A DNA stretch of 64,000 bases, from NCBI GenBank assembly GCA_003344405.1, contig NOWV01000091.1, positions 186,001 through 250,000 on the forward strand, read 5' to 3'. Positions 56,843 to 64,000 of the stretch are shown one piece after another (the first letter of the stretch is position 1; every line of letters starts with the position of its first letter). This DNA comes from Trichoplax sp. H2 (taxonomy: Eukaryota; Placozoa; Uniplacotomia; Trichoplacea). The position numbers were made by a program, and so were the translations under genes. The notes under the pieces are model-generated. The model was not told the DNA's origin. It saw nothing but the letters and a program-made list of their open reading frames with translations, and made no database searches.

Positions 56843-57553
56843 TTACCTAATTGCTTCTTGTTTCTCAGCTAAAGGTATTTTCTGCTTTGATGTCGGTTCT
56901 TTGGTAGTAGAGGGATAATCTATCCTCTGATTATTACCTCCACTATCATCATTATGAATACTTGGTGGAGAAGGCATTTTTTGCCAATTGGCTGTTACGG
57001 GTATAGGAGATTGTGAGCCTTCTTCTTCACTCATTGGTAGATAGGATTTTTTACTAGCCTTGCCAGTAGGTTGAATAAGTTGGCTTTGATTACTTGGTTG
57101 GCGTCCTACCACCGGTTCAAAATTATAGGGTGGCCGTTCATCAGATTGAACTGGAATATCGGATCGACTACTACTACTATGTCTATTCATTGTCGTTGCT
57201 AATTGCATCTGGCTACTATGAGTGGATGAATGATCGCCATCTTGTTCATTGTCCAGGGTACGGCGACGATCAGTAAATGTCATCACGCCATCATCACTTT
57301 TTTTACTGCTTAAGCTTACTTTTAATCGATTGGTTTTAGGTTTAGGTGGTGGTATTGGATTGATATCCGTCGATTGACTGGATGATGGCTGAGGATGACT
57401 TATATTGCTATCAGTTAATGTTTTCAAGACTTGACCCGTTTGTAGATTGCTCCTCAATTTACTTCCACTACGATCATCATTATCCGATAATCCTGGAGGT
57501 TTATTTTCGGAAATACTATCCCAATCGGAACCAGATTCTTCTGAACTCATCAT
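56843..57553 (-). CDS. Acidic, Ser/Pro-rich hypothetical protein or first exon
   Basis: A 236-codon frame from MMSSEESGSDWDS. The sequence is low-complexity and disordered: acidic start, SHPQPSSSQ, a basic patch RLKVSLSSKK, RQPSNQSQLIQPTG, and a closing helix PLAEKQEAIR. The codon before the stop overlaps a consensus donor (TTAG|GTAAGG, cut after 56847, phase 2). The ORF may therefore be exon 1 of a longer gene, but I found no downstream exon between here and NUP50. I do not recognise the family. Coding status is supported by length and by non-AT-like composition. Confidence 0.55.
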   Translation of the reverse strand: MMSSEESGSDWDSISENKPPGLSDNDDRSGSKLRSNLQTGQVLKTLTDSNISHPQPSSSQSTDINPIPPPKPKTNRLKVSLSSKKSDDGVMTFTDRRRTLDNEQDGDHSSTHSSQMQLATTMNRHSSSSRSDIPVQSDERPPYNFEPVVGRQPSNQSQLIQPTGKASKKSYLPMSEEEGSQSPIPVTANWQKMPSPPSIHNDDSGGNNQRIDYPSTTKEPTSKQKIPLAEKQEAIR

Positions 57554-57574
57554 TTAACAACTTATATCGGTCAG

Positions 57575-57690
57575 AATTAAAACCAATTGACAAGGAAGAT
57601 GGCGATACCAGCGAAGCTAAAGGAAAGGTAAAAACAACAACAATAAAAGAAAATACGTCAACAACATCCTCTCTAATGTATTATTAATTG
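57575..57690 (+). other. Short exon-like segment, plus strand
   Basis: After an acceptor-like tatcggtcag the frame reads LKPIDKEDGDTSEAKGK, with a donor-like AAAG|GTAAAA, or continues to a stop at 57687. It lies within 30 bases upstream of the minus-strand ORF start, on the other strand. No partner exon found. Confidence 0.2.
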
Positions 57691-57929
57691 ATGAAATACC
57701 ATCTATCCAATAATAATATTATTTAAGAGAAAAGAAAGCAGTGAATAATCATAAGACATTGAGATATAAAATATATATAAAAACAATCAAAATGATAGAA
57801 TATTAAAATAGGTAAAATAGATAGTAGCAGTTGAGTGCTTTCACCAAATAGTTTAAGGAAGGGATCCGGTAAAAGATGGATAAATAGAAGTTGTGATACA
57901 AAAGTTATTTTCCAATCGAGATAGTGGTA

Positions 57930-58760
57930 TAAAATAGTTTCAAATGGACCTCCAAAACTTTTACTATTAGCATTATTTATGAGCATAAAATGACAAAGCA
58001 GGATATTTTTCTTGTAAGTGATTGCAACACGATTATATGCATGCTAACGGAATATAATAATGTTAACTGCAGTCTTTTCTCTTAGTAAGCATTTAAATAG
58101 CATGGTAGGGCAAGACAAGATGAATATGGATTATAATTGGGATACAAAATGCTAAACTACGTTTAGTCTATTGTAGATTTATTATTTACAGGCCAAATAA
58201 GTGAGCTCGGTTTACTTGGAATATGAAAATGTCGGGGCGAAATAAATATTTCCCGTTGAGTATGTATAAAATATTTCCAATTGAACTTCACAGTCTTCTA
58301 TTAGCATTATGTCTTGAGCATAAGACGACAAGCAGATTTGTTGACAGTCCAAATAAGTGAGCTCTCTTTACTATGGGATATGAAAAAGTTGGGTAAAATT
58401 AATACTTTCCAGTGAGTATGTATAAAATATTTTCAATTAGAACTCCATAGTCTAATTACTGTTAGTATTATTTCATGAGCATAAGGTGACAAAACAGAAA
58501 GGGGTAAATTTATAATATTTATTTGTAAGTAATTGCAAAACGATTGCTTGTATGTTAACGGAATGTAAAAGTATTAAAATGCGGTTATTTTCCTTAGCTA
58601 AATGTTTAAATACCATAGTAGCACAAGATAAGAACATTGTGGATTGTAATTAGGATACAAACTCTAAACTACATCTAATGTCGATTTATTGATAGCTCAA
58701 ATATCTGAGCTCCCTTTATCTGAAATATGAAATTGCGAGACAAGATCAATACCCATTTAT
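57930..58760. repeat. Complex degenerate repeat with nested units
   Basis: Blocks like tctattagcattattt-tgagcataa-atgacaaa recur near 57965, 58300 and 58460. Blocks like ccaaataagtgagctc-tttactt-gatatgaaaa recur near 58193, 58348 and 58696. Blocks like gattgc-gttaacggaat recur near 58043 and 58554. The order suggests a larger unit of about 500 bp that has itself been partly duplicated. Confidence 0.7.
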
Positions 58761-61700
58761 AATTTTACCTAAATGATGCTGCTCTTCTAGTAAGTTTGCT
58801 TCTGGTATCGTTGAAGAGATTCAATTTTGTCTATCTAATCCGAGCTGAAAGACTATCTCGAATAATAACTATACCTACAATCTTATATATCTTTGTAATA
58901 AATATAGACGAATTGGGATATCTTTTCAGGGAACTCATAATTCTCAAAATAACGCGAACTGGAAGACTATATCGTACTGCTATGAAGAGTCTACAAGTAT
59001 TGATCCAATTCAGGACGAGTTAAGTAAGTTAATAGCCACTTAAGATTACCCTCTATCCTCTGCTATCCTTAGGTATACTTCAAAATATCATCTAAACGAA
59101 TCCGCCATTGAATCCATTACAAGAAAAATAACCGACTTTGTTTATAACGTTCAATATAATCATACGTTAAATGAGACTGAATAGATTGATTATCTCTAGG
59201 TTTCCATTCTTATTAGCAGTAGGTTAAATTGATTTAGCGATCTTTTATATTGTTAATACGTCGAGTTATGGAATTAATGCCCAAAAATGTTGAATTCAAT
59301 AGTTAATAATTATTATCACCATCATTGTCAAGGTCAATAAGAATCGATTTTGTCTTTTTACCCCTTAGATTGCCAAGGGCTACTCTACTTTTACTCTTAG
59401 CTGTATGCACGATGTATAGAGAGAAGACAACAAAGAAATACAGCTAATAACTTCCTCCGTGTTATTTTTAAATGCCTAATAGAAAAATGCGGTTAATAAC
59501 TTCATCCATGTTTGCTTTTCGATATCCGATATAATCGATACTACGACGATTAAATCATTTCTTCTTCAATTTGCTCTTCTAGTTCTCAGGGAAATGTCGA
59601 ATATTAGCCTTTAGTCTACGCAAAAGTTTTTACTCATCTGCGAAGGATGAATATCTTTAGGAAAGTTAGCCTATACATGGCCCATCATCTAAAATCATTT
59701 AGCAGTTTCTTAAAGTTAATACATTTGAGATAGCTACTTATGTCATTTTTCTATTCTGAGCGACCAATTATTCCTGTCATTAGTAAAGTGTTCCACTATA
59801 TTAGCAGATCTATCTTCTATTCCTACATTGATTTATTCCAGTTAAGTGTCTGTACCGATTGGGAAGTGCTCACTACTTTCATGCTAAATTATTCCTCTAT
59901 GAAAAAGAGAAAGTAACAGCTAAATAATTTTTCCTTGCCTCCTTTATTAACCTTCTTTTAAATAACCAAGCACTTGCTACTGCTATGTATATAGTTTCAT
60001 TTGGATGGAGAAATGTATCAAATTTTGTTCGTTTTTGAAACAAAATGAGGAGATAGATACATTACTTGATATGGAGATTTAGCTTAGCAAGATCATATTA
60101 ATTTTACAACACTCAACGATCGATTTCATTGAAAAAGTAGCAAAGGTATAATCCGATTAGGTTATACTGAGTTTAAAATGATGTGACAAGATTAACATTG
60201 AAGGAAGAATTAAAACTGAAAGATGTTGATGAGTTCAACCACAGTCTGCAACGACCTTGGATATAAAGCAAAAATCATTTCGGTTACTTATAGACGTCAA
60301 CATACTATCAATAATATTTAATCCTATCTTCTTCAATGCCAATGGATTTTATCGTCATCATTTCTATTTTTTTGATACATCTAGACGATGATAAACTGGA
60401 TTGTAGATAGAAGATTTTCTTTAGTTAATATTATAGTCACTATGAATAAAATTAAGATACAATGAACTGCTCTCGTTTAAACCCAAGATATTGGATACCG
60501 ACAATATATACATTAAGAACTCAGATTATTTACAACTATCCAACCCGGAAATTATCCATGATGGAGAGGTAGCTCCATCTTAAGAGGTAATATTGATATT
60601 TCACTGGAATGTTCAACGCGATTGATTTATTCTAATTTATACGGTAATTATCCATCATTAATTTGGATTATAGACAGCAAAGATAGCATCGATTCAAGAT
60701 AAAAAAAAGTTCGATTAGCTTTCAAATATTGACGTGAGTAAATTCTAATCAAGGCTGATCGCATCAATCGTAATCGATAGTAAATAGTTGACCATTGACA
60801 CAACAAGTTGAGGCAAAAGAGTAAAGTTAAATGAAATAATGCTAACAGAATTGAAAGTTTCTCTGTATGCTGACAAAGATGAATTTGACAGTATGTAAAA
60901 TTAGGGTTAATTGTGGTAGTGGCAGAATTAAAGCTCTAGAAATAAACCGATGCTATCAATTTGCTTAATGAGTGGGAAAACTTTCTTAGCGGAATAAAAT
61001 CCTTTAAAATTAGTCAATAAAAGCTGAGACATCGAATTCACGGTTGAATACATAACAAGAGAGTGAGAAAATTTTGAAATAAATTGTGGGCTTATTTTGC
61101 GGAGAAAAGGGTTAAAGAATTTTAGCCAAACTCAATGTTCTCTGCTAGGTTAACATCGTGGCAATTTATATTAACTCCAGAAATGAATAAGTGGAAAAGA
61201 ATTCATATTGTCGACAGATTTATTACAGGGGGTAAAGTATTTTAATTATTAGCTCATTGTCCAAGACTAGAACCTTTACTCGAAATAGAATATTTCTTTA
61301 ATAGGCGAAGAATGGCACCAAGAGTGATTTTTACTATCACTTCAGTAGAACATTGTTTCAAACGGATAAAAGAAAGGTTTCTATCACGAATTACAGATTG
61401 AAAACTTGTACAGATTAGCGTCTCGGATTCAAGAATGAAGACCAATTATACGTAAATATATTATGAAGAACGGAGGATTGAATTTTTTTAACTTAAAACA
61501 TGCTACTCTTGACCATCTTCATCCCCTCATTATTGAATAAAGGTTGGAAAGAGGGTCGTCATGATAGCTGCCGTAATTATATTAGAAGTTGTTGTGATCT
61601 GATATAGTCTTAATTAACGGTAAAGACATTATCACTTATCATCATTCTCTATGGCAATGTATCAAGATTGATTATTTTGCTTGACGCAGCTGATTTTATT

Positions 61701-62100
61701 GCTTAGTACTTTCATCAGCTATATATCAACGTTTATAATAGATGATTGTAGCTGATATAACGATGGGATGAGAGTAGCTACAATCTGATGTATTAGAGAT
61801 AGTGAACATTTCTAATCGTCATTATCCACCTTAACTGACCTAGATTCAATATTAAACTAATACGATTGATGACTACCATCGCTATGACAGTTGCAAGTTA
61901 AATCTTCGATATTTTTTAACAAATAGAAATGACTCCCTTTAATGTAATTGCAATCAGATATGGACCTAGCTGAAGGCAATATCGTTAATAAACATCATAA
62001 GCGATCATGTAGTCATTTGGAAATTCAACTGGATGCAACTTGTGCTATTTCTCCATGCAGCCTTCCTATATTAAGGCTTATAACGCAATACTTTTTAGGG
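58761..62100. other. Gene-poor stretch with occasional protein-like fragments
   Basis: A 75-codon ORF at 58796-59023 has plausible composition (YLIRAERLSRIITIP) but no splice partners. The stretch near 61090-61450 has broken coding-like frames on both strands. Nothing can be assembled. Confidence 0.35.
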
Positions 62101-62109
62101 ATATATCCA

Positions 62110-62690
62110 TCTGATTAGATAAATAATAAAGCTAAGCTAACAACTCGTTCGTCTATCTTCATTATCCACTCTATCTTGCGATCGATAAGTACTTCCTCAA
62201 TCGATTGAACCAAGGAATTACGGATGATATGGTTAATACATCTTCATGCAGCTAACCTCTATCAAGGCTCATACATGATGCTTTTTATATATGTATTCAT
62301 CCAATTACAGTAGATAAATAATAAAATTAAGCGAACAACTTGTTCATCTATACTCGATTATTCGTTCTATCTTGCGATCGAAAAAGTACTTCTTTAATCG
62401 ATTGAACCAGTAAATTAAGAATGGGATGATTAACAAAATCTGATAGAGAATGTAACTGAGTTCAAATTGATCTTCATGCAACCTTCCTATATCAAGACTC
62501 ATAACATAATATATTTTATGGGTATAGATATCCAATTAGATAAATAATATGACCAAGCTAACAACTCGTTCGTCGATAATCATTATCCGTTCTATTTTTC
62601 GATCGAAAAAGTATTTCCTCAATCGCTTGAACCAGAGAATTAAGAATGAAATGATTAATGTAGTCTAGAGAAGAGTGCAATTCAGTTTAA
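62110..62690. repeat. Tandem array, unit about 200-230 bp, three copies
   Basis: Copies start near 62119, 62315 and 62541 with ataaataataaagctaagc-aacaactcgttcgtc. Each continues with attatccgttctatcttgcg, a gatcgaaaaagtacttcctc-aatcg block, and gaaccagtaaattaagaatg. Copies 1 and 2 also share cttcatgcaaccttcctat-tcaaggctcata. Confidence 0.85.
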
Positions 62691-63555
62691 ATTGGCAAAT
62701 ATCAAACGTTTGAAGACGATTAATATTCCTTAAAAGTACACAAATCGACAACAAAAAAATGAAGGTAGAATGTCTAGATGGAATGAACTTTGAAAGAAAG
62801 ATGAATGGTTCATGATTGCAAAAGATAAAAATTGACTATCTATTGGCAGAATACATAGAGCAGAAATGATGAAATTAAAATAGCAATCTAGTCTACTCAC
62901 TTCCTTCCTGGTGAGAATAAAATCGTTTATGGTATTGATGGTTAGTAACTGTAAAGAGAACAAGAAATAGTCTTGTTGAAAATGATTTTCAAAACGTTGC
63001 CAGTCCAAAGCTTGGAGTAATGATCAAGTTTCGATCGATTATTGTAGTAATAACAGGGAAAATCCGTTGAAATAGCTTAATAGAATTGTAAGTGTAATGG
63101 ATAAAAGTCTTTCAGGTTAGGATCGTTGCATCCTACTCGTCTTTCTCAACATGGAATGTGGGCTTCAATTGATAGCCAATCGACGTTATGAATAGCTCTT
63201 CTCGATGTCGTAAAATAGAGAGTAACCACTATAGATAGAAGTTAATATCCAACAATCATAACAACAGGCAACATTTCAAAATAGTCCACTCATTTAATGC
63301 CTTCAATGGGAGCCCAATATCTCAATCGATTCCTACTATTGATCAATTTGAATGTCGATGGTAAAAATAACGGCAATTGTGACATCATCTATTTGAACTT
63401 CCATGGCGGACAAAGGTTTATTTTGTCATTTAAATTATTTCCTAGCAACAATACTGACGTTCAATACTATACAAGTCGAGTAGTATTTATTTCGATCATG
63501 GCTAACATCAAGACCTAATTAGACCTAGTATAGTATACATTAATTAGGCAAAGAG
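62691..63555. other. Non-coding stretch
   Basis: ORFs of 63-92 codons on either strand show no splice context or recognisable motif. Confidence 0.4.
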
Positions 63556-63569
63556 TAGATGGAAAGGTG

Positions 63570-64000
63570 TATCTTGATAATGATTTATTATTGTTTTCAT
63601 CTTTCATTTCAATCACAGGTGATTGATAGTCTACTATTTTCTATATCATAAGAGCTGATAAGGCCTCGATATTAGATATGATCTGTCATATATGGATTGG
63701 GTAAAAGGTTAATCGAGGAGTATAATTGCAAGATAAGTTATTATTTGATCTTTCATTACAGTCGTTAGACATTGAGTGGAAACTATTTTCTAGGTCAGTA
63801 TGGAGGAAGACTTGATAAAGTCTTGATATGGGACATGAATTGGGCAACCAGTTCAAGTAGAGATCTATTTTAATGATCATTTATTGTTATTTTCATCTTT
63901 CATTGCAATCGTTAGCGATTGATAGTCTAACGTTTCCCTTAAAGATAATTGATTACCGTTGTCATTCATTGAAGCCGTTAGAGATTGGATGTCAGCTATT
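63570..64000. repeat. Tandem array running off the window end, unit about 150-160 bp
   Basis: The phrase ttattgttattttcatctttc-attgcaatcgttagcgattg recurs at about 63585, 63740 and 63880, and a partial copy begins near 63960 (attgaagccgttagagattg). Confidence 0.75.

Overview
The window is nuclear DNA from an animal, AT-rich and intron-rich. Coding exons are separated by short GT-AG introns (often 75-120 bp). The genes I recognise are animal families: a SEFIR-domain interleukin-17-receptor-like protein, PPP1R15 (GADD34/CReP), PHF21/BHC80 and NUP50. Compact introns, about one third GC, and many short degenerate tandem arrays fit a placozoan such as Trichoplax. That placement is inference from style; no search was run. 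All exon models were built by hand from reading frame, splice signals and phase continuity.

Layout. 1-1.2 kb: 3' end of an unrecognised + strand gene. 2.4-5.4 kb: fragments that read like protein but are broken by stops and frame changes, perhaps a decayed gene. 3.6-12.6 kb (+): a 14-exon, 959-codon receptor with signal peptide, cysteine-rich/FN3-like ectodomain, one membrane segment, a Ser/Asp-rich tail with a duplicated module, and a C-terminal SEFIR domain. 15.6-22.4 kb (+): a second single-pass receptor-like gene whose 3.3-kb first intron is filled with tandem repeats. 22.5-34.2 kb: mostly non-coding, with a 128-bp tandem array and, near 31-34 kb, many copies of a palindromic TACTGTA/TACAGTA motif. 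34.6-36.2 kb (+): single-exon PPP1R15 homologue. 38.4-45.6 kb (-): 13-exon PHF21 homologue, convergent with PPP1R15. 49.2-52.2 kb (+): six-exon NUP50, divergent from PHF21. 52-64 kb: one acidic hypothetical ORF on the minus strand (56.8-57.55 kb), otherwise tandem arrays and decayed coding fragments.

How the genes relate. PHF21, NUP50 and PPP1R15 are housekeeping or stress functions (chromatin reading, nuclear transport, eIF2alpha dephosphorylation) and form an ordinary gene-dense block. The two receptor-like genes lie side by side on the same strand. The SEFIR receptor is the most interesting content, because it has the full ectodomain-membrane-SEFIR layout of the IL-17 receptor family.
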